In this document: one piece after another, positions 9,101 through 17,073 of the stretch
Numbering within the stretch: the stretch's first letter is position 1
Layout: each line of letters opens with the position of its first letter
Assembly: GCF_018474025.1 (NCBI RefSeq)
Contig: NZ_JAHCTA010000006.1
Coordinates: forward strand, 249,470-313,469
Source: Alteromonas oceanisediminis
Lineage (GTDB): Bacteria; Pseudomonadota; Gammaproteobacteria; Enterobacterales; Alteromonadaceae
DNA: 64,000 nt
Direction: 5' to 3'
Translations under genes and position numbers: made by a program
Notes under the pieces: generated by a model
Database searches by the model: none
The model's input: the letters and a program-made list of their open reading frames with translations, nothing else
What the model was told of the DNA's origin: nothing

Positions 9101-10026
9101 TCCAACGCATACTGCGTATCACGAATGTCTCTTTCACCACTTAAAAAAACCAGAATATCGCCGGGCTTTTCCCGACTCAATTCATCAACCGCATCGATAA
9201 TCTGCTGGGTTTGGTCATCGTCGCTACTGCCTGAATCGCGGTAACGTATCTCCACCGGGAAAGTACGCCCGCTGACTTCAATGATCGGCGCACCGTCAAA
9301 GTGTTCGGAAAAACGCTGGGGATCAATGGTCGCCGACGTCACAATCACGCGTAGATCAGGCCGCTTAGGTAGCAGTTGCTTCAGATAGCCCAGAATGAAA
9401 TCAATGTTCAAGCTGCGCTCGTGCGCCTCATCGATAATAATGGTGTCATATTGATTCAGAAATCGGTCATTCTGCATTTCAGCGAGCAGAATGCCGTCGG
9501 TCATCAGTTTAATGTACGTCGTATCACTGACCGAATCACTGAATCGAATCTTAAACCCGACTGTATCACCCAGCGTGGTGTCTAATTCGTCAGCAATTCG
9601 ATTTGCCACACTTCTGGCGGCAAGACGGCGCGGCTGAGTATGTGCAATCAATCCTCGACAACCAAACCCGAGTTCCAGCAACATTTTCGGGATCTGTGTC
9701 GTTTTACCGGAGCCGGTCTCACCGGCAATGATAACCACCTGATTTTCTTGAATCGTTTGCTGAATAGTGGCTTTTTCACTACTGACGGGCAGGTCGGGAT
9801 ACGTGATTGCTGGGATCGCGCTGTGACGGCGTGACACGTGTGCCTGCGAGGCTGCAATGTGTTCGCACAATGCCAGCCACTTATCGTTTGAGGAAGAAAT
9901 CGCTTTTTCGTTAAATCGCTTAATTTGCCGTGAAAAACGAAATTCATCGCGTTTCATCACACTGGGCAGCGCATCAAGCGCCTGCTGACGCGTTAAAAAC
10001 GTAGACGGTTCAGACGGTAACGACAA
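6124..10026 (-). CDS. hrpA: ATP-dependent DEAH-box RNA helicase HrpA
   Basis: About 1300 residues, matching E. coli HrpA in length and order. Visible motifs are GETGSGKTTQIPK (Walker A), TQPRRLAA (Ia), IIIDEAHERS (DEAH box), VTSATID (III), ATNVAETSLTVPGI and SANQRAGRCGR (VI), followed by helicase-associated, OB-fold and long C-terminal HrpA-specific (DUF3418) domains. HrpA resolves stalled or collided ribosomes and affects mRNA processing. The start is uncertain. An in-frame TTG at 10044 has no ribosome-binding site, whereas a TTG at 10026 has AAGGTG about 7 nt upstream; I chose the latter. Either way it begins with a non-ATG codon. Confidence 0.95.
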   Translation of the reverse strand: MSLPSEPSTFLTRQQALDALPSVMKRDEFRFSRQIKRFNEKAISSSNDKWLALCEHIAASQAHVSRRHSAIPAITYPDLPVSSEKATIQQTIQENQVVIIAGETGSGKTTQIPKMLLELGFGCRGLIAHTQPRRLAARSVANRIADELDTTLGDTVGFKIRFSDSVSDTTYIKLMTDGILLAEMQNDRFLNQYDTIIIDEAHERSLNIDFILGYLKQLLPKRPDLRVIVTSATIDPQRFSEHFDGAPIIEVSGRTFPVEIRYRDSGSSDDDQTQQIIDAVDELSREKPGDILVFLSGERDIRDTQYALERQQYRHTEIVPLYARLSASEQNRIFQSHSGRRIVLATNVAETSLTVPGIKYVIDPGTARISRYSARSKVQRLPIEAISQASANQRAGRCGRTSDGVCIRLYSEEDYLGRPEFTDPEILRTNLASVILQMLGLGLGSIEAFPFVQAPDGRNIRDGFLLLEELQAVSQDKRGPVLTDVGKRLTRLPIDPRYARMIVTAGEFDAVTEVAVIAAGLSIQDPRERPQEFRQKADEAHKMFEDPVSDFIGLLNLWNTFKQQQRALSNSQLRKWCKTHFVHYLRMREWQDIVSQIKHSLVSCGLRLNSQPADPDNVHKAIASGLLSQIGQLDSDRQYLGARNTHFMIFPGSGLAKKTPKWVMAAELVETSRLFARLVAKIDPSWLEPLARHLTKSSYSEPRWSKKRGAVMADEKVLLYGLPIVPKRAINYASIDPVTCHTLFVREALVNGVTQLNYAFLQRNQELLAEIDELEQKTRRRDLLVSEDELADFYFARIPDHIVSEASFKKWIKTQSKSQIDELIFSRDDVTKVDVAADAAILFPEYWRQDNVTLPLTYHFEPSAEDDGVSVMVPLPLLNQINDIGFEWQVPGLRAELIVALIKSLPKRLRRHFVPAPDFANACLVSFKDDQVSTSVPLTQALSAKLHKMTGVAVEDSEWQWQDVPRHLRMTFKVVDTRGKVISSGKQLLALQNALQGRVQDTLNQAATPEFERSGLTEWDFEQLPDKFVQRTGQFEVKAFPALKAQKNAVDIRLFDSPQEADAAHAEGVRTLVLLAIPSPIKYLQNALPNKAKLGLYFNPFGSIQSLIEDCVKAAIDHFCHAQFDGYTHVRSKAQFSQLCEFARANINDEVFQIALSAEKGLVIAAAIQKALKGKIDIRSINAMADIKSHLQRLVYPGFVSDIGAGRLNDWQRYLSALQKRLEKVHIDPNRDRLHALAIEKVTTLFQQKCDAYRLHAEIPPALLETRWMIEEFRVSLFAQQLGTQYPISAKRIENHLANF

Positions 10027-10085
10027 ACGAGCACACCTTATCAAACATTAAGGTGCGCGATCGTAGGGGAACTGACGCAAAATTG

Positions 10086-10508
10086 CTAGCTTGCTTTGGC
10101 GGAATACCCTGAGCGTAGCTGCACGTCGATGGCATTGAGCACTTCGGTGCGATTAATTGACCCGACCAAAATACCGTCATCATCCACAACCGGGTAAACC
10201 TTCGGCTTCGCTTTTAACATTTGCTGGGCGAGATTCAATACCGAAGAATACGGTTTCACCGACAATACCTCGGATTTCATGATGTCAGCCACACGACAAA
10301 CCTGTTCGCGATAATAGCTGGATGTGATCATTTGCGCCAAGCAATCCTGTTCAGACAAAAAACCCACAACCTTCATGTGCGAATCAACTACCGCACCGCC
10401 AATTTGCTTGCTCTGGACAAGCAATTCTACCGCTTCGGCCACGGGCATATCGATGTGCAGCTTGACCGGACGATTGTTCATATAATCAGATACTAATAAC
10501 GACTCCAT
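10086..10508 (-). CDS. Tandem CBS-domain protein
   Basis: 140 residues made up almost wholly of two CBS domains: VSDYMNNRPVKLHIDMPVAEA...VVGFLSEQDC, then VADIMKSEVLSVKPYSSVLN...LVGSINRTEV. Paired CBS domains form a Bateman module that binds adenine nucleotides or similar ligands and senses energy state; the ligand here is unknown. GGAGA about 6 nt upstream of the ATG at 10508 supports the start. It lies upstream of hrpA on the same strand, with about 60 bp between them, and may be co-transcribed. Confidence 0.85.
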   Translation of the reverse strand: MESLLVSDYMNNRPVKLHIDMPVAEAVELLVQSKQIGGAVVDSHMKVVGFLSEQDCLAQMITSSYYREQVCRVADIMKSEVLSVKPYSSVLNLAQQMLKAKPKVYPVVDDDGILVGSINRTEVLNAIDVQLRSGYSAKAS

Positions 10509-10589
10509 CTTTTCTCCTAGCGCGGTTTCTTATTCGACTTTACTGGCTACCCTGTGTCTCATCTTAAGCGTAGATGGAAAGCCATCAAT

Positions 10590-11627
10590 TTACATCTTCT
10601 CATCAGTATAAATTGCAATCACCTGCGTGCCCATGGCATCAATGCTCGCCCGATACATCCCTTCAGTATTGAATGGCATGGCCACATTGCCAAATTTATC
10701 CACAGCAACAATACCGCCATCTCCGCCGGCAGGCTTAAGTACTTTATGAATGACTGTGTCGGCAGCTTCTTTAAGTGATACCCCCTGATAGGCCATACGT
10801 GTACAAATATCAGCAGCCACGTTGTAGCGGATAAAATATTCACCATGACCTGTCGCAGACACCGCGCAACTTTGATTGTCGGCAAACGTACCTGCACCGA
10901 TAATGGGCGAATCTCCCACTCTGCCGTAACGCTTCGCCGTCATGCCACCCGTTGATGTGCCTGCGACTAAATTCCCGGCCTTATCGAGCACAACAACACC
11001 GACGGTGCCAAATTTATACTCGGCATCAGCGCTGAATAAATGGTCGTAGGTAACAGACGTTTGCAACGACGCTTTCGCTTTTTTAAGCGCATCCAAACGA
11101 CGCTGCGTATTGAAATAACTGTTTTCAACCTGTGCTAAACCCTGTTCCACAGAAAACTGTTCAGCGCCCTCGCCCGTCAACATCACATGAGGAGAATGAT
11201 TCATCACCGCAAGCGCTGCCGCTATGGGGCTCTTGATCGTTTTAACGCCGGCAACTGCGCCTGCGTTGCGCGACGCACCGTGCATAATTGATGCGTCTAA
11301 CTCGTGCTCTTCGTTGTACGTGTAAACCGCGCCAACACCGGCATTAAACAGTGCAGACTCTTCCATAATCTGTATAGCAGCAACCACTGCGTCTTCGCCG
11401 TTCGCGCCGTTTTCCAGAAGTTGGTAGCCCGTATTTAAAGCTAGCGACAATGCATTCTTGTATGCCTGCTCCTGAGACTCGCTAAGGTCAGCTTTGGTGA
11501 TTGTGCCAGCACCGCCGTGTAACGCAATGGCGATCGGATGTGCTTGATGCGCCTGTACCGACGACTGCCAACCGACAGCGGCAACCATCAATGCGATGCG
11601 AGAAACCCGTTGAATAACATTTTTCAT
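10590..11627 (-). CDS. Isoaspartyl peptidase / L-asparaginase (Ntn-hydrolase), exported
   Basis: A plant-type asparaginase that hydrolyses isoaspartyl dipeptides and asparagine. It is made as a precursor that cleaves itself to expose a catalytic threonine, here the Thr in YKFGTVGVV. Other family marks are ALHGGAGTI near the N-terminus, NAGVGAVYT, ASIMHG, RVGDSPIIGAGTFAD, and SATGHGEYFIR. From the ATG at 11627 (346 residues) the protein opens with a typical signal peptide (MKNVIQRVSRIALMVAAVGW, then QSSVQA), so it should act in the periplasm. An upstream start at 11663 would put 12 extra residues before the signal and is less likely. Divergent from the receiver/TPR gene. Confidence 0.9.
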   Translation of the reverse strand: MKNVIQRVSRIALMVAAVGWQSSVQAHQAHPIAIALHGGAGTITKADLSESQEQAYKNALSLALNTGYQLLENGANGEDAVVAAIQIMEESALFNAGVGAVYTYNEEHELDASIMHGASRNAGAVAGVKTIKSPIAAALAVMNHSPHVMLTGEGAEQFSVEQGLAQVENSYFNTQRRLDALKKAKASLQTSVTYDHLFSADAEYKFGTVGVVVLDKAGNLVAGTSTGGMTAKRYGRVGDSPIIGAGTFADNQSCAVSATGHGEYFIRYNVAADICTRMAYQGVSLKEAADTVIHKVLKPAGGDGGIVAVDKFGNVAMPFNTEGMYRASIDAMGTQVIAIYTDEKM

Positions 11628-11765
11628 ACAATAACCAACCCATAATGTGTGTATAACAAACATACCGATAAACGTCAGGGTAATCTACTGTCATCAACAT
11701 CAATAATGACGCAACGATTTGTACGCCAGAGCAATGGCTTTGGTTTACCCGACCGTGTAAGGCTA

Positions 11766-11794
11766 TTGTCGAAACCAGAGAATGTAGCTATTAT
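11766..11794 (+). promoter_or_regulatory. Candidate sigma-70 promoter for the receiver/TPR gene
   Basis: TTGTCG (11766-11771) and TATTAT (11789-11794) are separated by 17 bp, which would give a leader of about 90 nt before the TTG start at 11894. Within that leader, ACGTGA-C-TCACGT (11819-11831) is a perfect 13-bp inverted repeat and could be an operator or a small RNA hairpin. The remaining 266 bp divergent gap shows nothing else. Confidence 0.5.
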
Positions 11795-11893
11795 CGTAAA
11801 CTTAAAGGAATAAGGCGCACGTGACTCACGTCACCAATGAACAAAAACATCGGTAGCCTCCACGCTGTCGCGTATTAAGAACCGAGGATTGGA

Positions 11894-13546
11894 TTGAAAA
11901 AAATACCACCGCCATTGAGCCCCGAAGAAATCAACGTCTTGATTATTGACGGCCAGAGTCTTGTTCAAGACAGCATTAAAAATGCCTTTCATCAAGTGGG
12001 CATACGTAATGTGAAAAACGCGCAGAACGCGTTTTACGCGTTGCGACTGTGCGAACAACACCAGTTCAATATGGTGATGGTAGCGTTTGATGTAGCCAGT
12101 GATAAAGATGGTTTTCATCTCTATGAAGAGTTGAAAATGAAAGGCCATATCAATCGAGAAACCACCGTGGTATTTCTCAGCGCGGAGACCAGCCCGGAAC
12201 TTGTCAATTGCATTATCGAATTGCAACCAGACGACTTTTGGGTGAAGCCGTTGGATCGCAATAAAGTTGAAACCAGACTGCGCTATTTGCTTAACATCCG
12301 CAGCAAGTTACACAAACTACTCCATTGTCTTGATACGCAAGATTATGCTGCGGCAATCTATCACGCTGAACGCCAACTGCTTGATCCCAGCATGAAAGAT
12401 TTAGTGCCTCGAATTAAGCGGATTATTGGCGAGTGCCTGATCAATCTTCACGAGTTTTCAGAAGCACAACATTACTTTACTCAGCTACTCGAAACCTACA
12501 AATACGGTTGGGTATCGATTGGTATGGCCAGAGCCCTACTGAAACAGAGTAAAAAAGAAGAAGCCGACCTGCTTATTGATGAAATGCTCGAGCGTGACGA
12601 CACACGATTTGCCGCTTATGATTTGCTAGCGCAGTATCATATTGAGCATGAGCAGTATGAAGAAGCTTATGAGCAGATGAAGCAAGCCAGTAAACTGGCG
12701 CCGCGCAACATTAACCGAAATAAAAAATTGTGGGATTTAGCCCGCTTGAATCACGACAAAATGGGGCAATATCTGGCGACGCAGAATATGGCAAAGTATG
12801 CCAAAAACTCGATTCATGATTCTCCAGAGCTTTCACTCAACGTTATCCGTTCGGGAATCGACCTAGCCACCAGTTTGAGCCAGGAAGAGGCTGTTCCCTT
12901 TCTCAGGAAAGCCGACAGAGATATTGAGATATTAAAGAATCAGCGCGGAGCCATGGCGGTCGATAATGAGCAGTTAGCGGTATTAAAAGCCCGAATGCTG
13001 TGTGTTCGTGATGACAAAAAAGGCGCAGAGAAGGTTATGGAAAACGAAGTCAATATTCGTGACAATGCGTCATTGGAAGACAACTTAGACAAGATGAAGG
13101 CATTTCACGAATTAGGGCAAAAAGAAAAGTCTCTGGCGATATTAGATCGACTCGGTAAACAAATTGCCGGTGACTCATTTTCCAGTCATGTGGTCAATGA
13201 ATACTTAAAGCAAGAATCCATCGAACGCAGGGAAATCAACTTTACCGCCAAAGAACTCAAAGAAATGGCAGCCGTCAATTATAAAGAAAACCGTTTTGGC
13301 CCCGCGTTTCAAAATCTTAAACAAGCGCTGAAATTGTCGCCCCAGAATAAGCAGGTTGCCATGAGCCTGTTAAAAGTGCTAACACAGATAGCCAAGAGTG
13401 ATAGGCTCAATCCTGAACAACACGAAGAAGCGTTAAAAGCCATCAGTTTAATCAATTCTGCGTCGTTATCCCCCGCTCAGGAAGCCAAGCGTGATGCTTA
13501 CGCTAAGCAACTGGGTCTGGATATGGAAGCGGAATCGCTAGAATAA
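11894..13546 (+). CDS. Receiver-like domain fused to TPR repeats
   Basis: 550 residues. Residues about 13-130 form a response-regulator receiver fold (NVLIIDGQSLVQDSI, VVFLSAETS, DDFWVKPLD), followed by about 400 mostly helical residues with tetratricopeptide repeats (FSEAQHYFTQLLETYKYGW, EQYEEAYEQMKQASKLAPRN, NRFGPAFQNLKQALKLSPQN). The conserved Ser96 and Lys118 positions are present, but one of the acidic-pair residues is Gly20, and the residue aligning with the phospho-acceptor is Ala64 or, with a one-residue shift, Asp66. Receiver-TPR proteins occur in Alteromonadales and Vibrio, with roles inferred in signalling scaffolds. The start is TTG at 11894 with GAGGATTGGA just upstream. sbcB follows after 9 bp, so they are probably co-transcribed. 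Confidence 0.8.
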   Translation: MKKIPPPLSPEEINVLIIDGQSLVQDSIKNAFHQVGIRNVKNAQNAFYALRLCEQHQFNMVMVAFDVASDKDGFHLYEELKMKGHINRETTVVFLSAETSPELVNCIIELQPDDFWVKPLDRNKVETRLRYLLNIRSKLHKLLHCLDTQDYAAAIYHAERQLLDPSMKDLVPRIKRIIGECLINLHEFSEAQHYFTQLLETYKYGWVSIGMARALLKQSKKEEADLLIDEMLERDDTRFAAYDLLAQYHIEHEQYEEAYEQMKQASKLAPRNINRNKKLWDLARLNHDKMGQYLATQNMAKYAKNSIHDSPELSLNVIRSGIDLATSLSQEEAVPFLRKADRDIEILKNQRGAMAVDNEQLAVLKARMLCVRDDKKGAEKVMENEVNIRDNASLEDNLDKMKAFHELGQKEKSLAILDRLGKQIAGDSFSSHVVNEYLKQESIERREINFTAKELKEMAAVNYKENRFGPAFQNLKQALKLSPQNKQVAMSLLKVLTQIAKSDRLNPEQHEEALKAISLINSASLSPAQEAKRDAYAKQLGLDMEAESLE

Positions 13547-13555
13547 GCAGGTACT

Positions 13556-15013
13556 TTGCAAGCACATCATCAACCCACAATGCTCTGGCACGATTACGAG
13601 TGCTGGGGTGTCAGCCCTCGTCAGGACTGGCCCTGCCAGTTCGCCGCCGTGCGTACCGATTTATCTCTGAATGAATTGAAAAGTGCCGCACAAAAGCCGA
13701 TGAATTGGTTTTGCCGTATTCCCAACGACCAGCTTCCGCATCCTGAAGCCTGTTTGGTGACCGGAATAACCCCTCAGCAATCATTGCGGGACGGTTACAT
13801 TGAAGCCGACTTTGTGGCCAAAATTCACGCTGAGATGATCCAACCTGAAACCTGTGTTTGTGGCTATAACAGTATTCGTTTTGATGATGAAGTGACGCGT
13901 TTCGCACTGTTCAGAAATTTTTATGACCCTTACGCACGCGAATGGAAAAATGGTAATAGCCGCTGGGATATCATCGATCTTGTGCGAGCGTGTTATGCAT
14001 TACGACCCGACGGCGTGGTCTGGCCTCAAAATGAACAGGGTTCTCCATCATTTAAGCTTGAACACCTGACCCAGGCGAACCAGCTTGACCATGGCGACGC
14101 ACACGATGCGTTGTCGGATGTACATGCCACCATCGCGTTAGCCCGATTAATTGAACAGCAACAACCAAAACTGTATGAATACGCGTTTGCCATGCGGCAC
14201 AAGCAAACCGTATTAGCGCGACTTAAACTGCAAAATATGCAACCGTTGGTGCATATTAGCGGCATGTACAAAGCCGACAGAGGTTGTTGCAGTATTATTC
14301 TACCGATTGGCTTTCATCCGCAAAATAACAATGCGCTGATTTGTGTTGACTTGCTACAACCGATCGAATCTATCATCAATGTCGACGTAGACACCCTTCG
14401 TCAGCGGCTCTACACCAAAACGGAAGACTTGGAGCACGCTAATCAACGTCCCGGTATAAGGACGTTACACATCAACAAGAGCCCGTTTATTGCGCCTTTA
14501 AACACGCTGAGCGAAGCACGTGCAACTGCATTGGGTATCGACATCAATACCGCGGTTGAGCGTGCGACTCAACTGAGTACAGTGGATGGCCTGGTCGCCA
14601 CATTAACCCGTGTATTCGAGGCCGACACTCATCGTGATGAAGAACCTAGAGATATCGATCAGAGCCTGTATTCTGATGGGTTTGCCAGTACTCAGGAAAA
14701 AAACTGGGCGCAACAGGTCATAGACGCTCCACCAGAGACATTGCATTTACTGTCTGATGACGCGCCATCTGCCCGTTTGAAGCATAAACTGTTTCGCTAC
14801 AGAGCACGTAATTACCCGCAAACGTTAACAGCGTCGGAACTGGAGCGGTGGCAAGCATTCCGGCAAGCTCGCCTGTTCGAACCAGACTCACCCAATGGCA
14901 TTAATGCAGGCCAATACATGCAGGAAATCGAACTATTGGCTGAGCGCACAAAGGGCGATGCCAATAAGCAAGCGATCTTACGTGCACTTGTCGAATACGC
15001 ACAAAACTTGTAA
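13556..15013 (+). CDS. sbcB: Exonuclease I (3'-5' ssDNA exonuclease)
   Basis: 485 residues against 475 in E. coli. ExoI degrades single-stranded DNA 3' to 5' and suppresses RecA-independent recombination. Visible are the first DEDDh motif MLWHDYECWG (Asp and Glu), QFAAVRTD, GYNSIRFDDEVTRF (second Asp), and DHGDAHDALSDVHATIALA (His and Asp), followed by the SH3-like and C-terminal helical regions. The likely start is the TTG at 13556, with AGCAGG 6 nt upstream; the ATG at 13580 has no ribosome-binding site. It lies 9 bp after the receiver/TPR gene. Confidence 0.93.
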   Translation: MQAHHQPTMLWHDYECWGVSPRQDWPCQFAAVRTDLSLNELKSAAQKPMNWFCRIPNDQLPHPEACLVTGITPQQSLRDGYIEADFVAKIHAEMIQPETCVCGYNSIRFDDEVTRFALFRNFYDPYAREWKNGNSRWDIIDLVRACYALRPDGVVWPQNEQGSPSFKLEHLTQANQLDHGDAHDALSDVHATIALARLIEQQQPKLYEYAFAMRHKQTVLARLKLQNMQPLVHISGMYKADRGCCSIILPIGFHPQNNNALICVDLLQPIESIINVDVDTLRQRLYTKTEDLEHANQRPGIRTLHINKSPFIAPLNTLSEARATALGIDINTAVERATQLSTVDGLVATLTRVFEADTHRDEEPRDIDQSLYSDGFASTQEKNWAQQVIDAPPETLHLLSDDAPSARLKHKLFRYRARNYPQTLTASELERWQAFRQARLFEPDSPNGINAGQYMQEIELLAERTKGDANKQAILRALVEYAQNL

Positions 15014-15091
15014 TTAGCCATCATAGTAAGGTAAAAGATTATTTAAGTGCTGCCGATACAAACTTGTTAACAATAGCGTGGTATTTACGAT

Positions 15092-16747
15092 ATGAAAGGT
15101 GCTTCTCTCAAGTACGATGAAAGTTCAAACGCGTTAGTGCTGACTCTGAACCCCAGTCAATTTAATAAAGCGATTGAAAGCAAGGCGGTTCTTCAGTTTG
15201 TTCGCACCAGCGAATACAGCCACCTATACAGTTCTGAAACTGAAATAAAATCTGCCACAGAGAAAGCCAATCACCACTTCAAATCTAAATCATCCGATGT
15301 GGTGAGCAGCAATATTGGTGAAAAACGCAACGCCGAGGTTGAATTTACCGTGTCGGAAGACGCAATGACGGCGTTGCTTCGCTTAACCGCACCGTTTGGC
15401 GGCGCTGTGCCCAGCACTGATGCAATCCAAAAAATGGCAGAATCTCAGGGGATTGTGCGCGGTCTGGGTAAAAGACATATTGCAAACGCGCTGGATAAAT
15501 TATCCAACACAGCACCGGGTGAAGTCATTGAAACCGTGGTGGCAAAAGGCCTTCCGGCTCGAGACGGAGTTTCATCCAAGCTGAAACCGCTGGTTCCCAA
15601 TGCATTAGAGCGTGTGCTACGCCCGCAAGCCAGCGGGTCATCGCGCGTCGATATGCGCAATCTGGGTGATGTGATATGCGTCAAAGCAAACACGCCGGTT
15701 CTTGAGCGCCTAGCGCCGGGCAAAGGCCGTTCTGGCTTCACCGTCAAGGGTAAAGTACTGGAGTCCAAACCCGGTGATTGGCAGCCGATTAAGCTCGGTG
15801 ACGGCACGGCCGTCAGTGACAGCAACGAAAACATCGTGGTTGCCACCATAGCGGGAATGCCTAAGTTTAAAGATTTGATCATGTCTGTTGATGACACGTT
15901 TACCTGTCAGGGGGTTAACGTGGGTACTGGCAATATTAATTACGACGGCGCCGTGTTAGTTAACGGCGATGTCACGGAAAAAATGGTGATCACTGCCACG
16001 GGTGACGTCACCGTCAACGGCTTTGTAGAGTCCGCCACCATACATGCCGGTGGTGATATTGTGATCACCGAAGGTGCAATGGGCAAAGTGAATGACGAAG
16101 CCACCGAGTTTAGTTGTAACTTGCAAGCGAGCGGTAGCGTTCATGTTCAACATGGTCAGGGGATCGACATAACATGTGGCGGCAACATCACGATAGGCCG
16201 TCAACTGGCGTACAGTAAACTCGACTGTAAGGGCGATATCATCGTGGGTCAGATTGATAATCCGATGGGCAATCTGTTTGCCTGCGACATTATCAGTCAA
16301 AAATCGATTGTTGCAGGCACGTTAGGTGCCGTATCCGGCAGCCACCTAACCATCGATTTCTCACGAGGTTTTGAGCAGCTTATGGAGCGTAAAGAGGCAC
16401 TGGATGAGATGCTTAAACATCTACGAAAAAGTAACTCAAAGCACAAAGAAAAAATTGATTTTATCAAAGCAAAACTGATCCCCAAAAACTTACGCGGCAA
16501 AGTGGATGACGCCATTGAATTGTTTGAAAATGAATCGCAAATGCTCAATTGGCTTGAAATAAAAGCGCTTGAGATGAAAACAGCGAAGAAAGCCTATACT
16601 GAAGACATCAAACTCATCGCCAATAAACGTATCTATTCTGGCGTCGCGGCCAAGCTAAACAATCGAAACTGGCGCTCAGAGCGTGAATACGGCAGATCCA
16701 AGGTGAGTTATGATGATCATCAATGGACCTGCGAGCCTATCGTGTAA
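15092..16747 (+). CDS. FapA-type DUF342 protein
   Basis: 551 residues with the FapA/DUF342 pattern: an N-terminal alpha/beta region, then a right-handed beta-helix of repeating strands (NINYDGAVLVNGDV, GDVTVNGFVESATIHAGGDI, GSVHVQHGQGIDITCGGNI), a QLAYSKLDCKGDIIVG section, and a C-terminal coiled coil (about 420-510). In Vibrio vulnificus FapA binds unphosphorylated EIIA-Glc and affects polar flagellar assembly, but many Alteromonadales carry paralogs of unknown role. No flagellar gene lies nearby, so the function here is unproven. It starts 79 bp after sbcB, probably on the same transcript, and I see no strong ribosome-binding site before the ATG. Confidence 0.8.
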   Translation: MKGASLKYDESSNALVLTLNPSQFNKAIESKAVLQFVRTSEYSHLYSSETEIKSATEKANHHFKSKSSDVVSSNIGEKRNAEVEFTVSEDAMTALLRLTAPFGGAVPSTDAIQKMAESQGIVRGLGKRHIANALDKLSNTAPGEVIETVVAKGLPARDGVSSKLKPLVPNALERVLRPQASGSSRVDMRNLGDVICVKANTPVLERLAPGKGRSGFTVKGKVLESKPGDWQPIKLGDGTAVSDSNENIVVATIAGMPKFKDLIMSVDDTFTCQGVNVGTGNINYDGAVLVNGDVTEKMVITATGDVTVNGFVESATIHAGGDIVITEGAMGKVNDEATEFSCNLQASGSVHVQHGQGIDITCGGNITIGRQLAYSKLDCKGDIIVGQIDNPMGNLFACDIISQKSIVAGTLGAVSGSHLTIDFSRGFEQLMERKEALDEMLKHLRKSNSKHKEKIDFIKAKLIPKNLRGKVDDAIELFENESQMLNWLEIKALEMKTAKKAYTEDIKLIANKRIYSGVAAKLNNRNWRSEREYGRSKVSYDDHQWTCEPIV

Positions 16748-16755
16748 CGGCGCGC

Positions 16756-17073
16756 TTAGTGCCCATGCTTGATGATGTAGTAGTCACCATCATAGGTTAT
16801 CGTGACACGCAGTTGCGCCACTTCGGCAACGGACTTTCTGCCGATTTTTCGTTGTTTGTCTAAACAGTCAGGCGGAGAAAATGACATACCGGTAGCGAAA
16901 GGCGCCTCAAAATAAATCGGCCGCTCAACCTGAAAACAGTCCTGTTGTTCTTTAAGCAGTGTTTGCATGGCGAAATTACCCTTGGTTCGGCCAATCGTCG
17001 GTAACGTGGAATCGCTGCAACCACTCAGCAGTAAAACAAAGACGACACCTAGCAGAAGCATTCTAGACACCAT
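16756..17073 (-). CDS. Small predicted lipoprotein
   Basis: 105 residues. A lipoprotein signal is clear: hydrophobic core LLLGVVFVLLL followed by the lipobox LSGC. The mature part of about 85 residues has two further cysteines (QQDCFQVE, PPDCLDKQ) that could form a disulfide. I do not recognise a family. Its start overlaps the end of the diguanylate cyclase gene by 11 bp (ATG 17073), with a second ATG at 17061 just beyond that stop; either implies translational coupling. It is the last gene of the kyn/diguanylate cyclase cluster. Confidence 0.7.
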   Translation of the reverse strand: MVSRMLLLGVVFVLLLSGCSDSTLPTIGRTKGNFAMQTLLKEQQDCFQVERPIYFEAPFATGMSFSPPDCLDKQRKIGRKSVAEVAQLRVTITYDGDYYIIKHGH

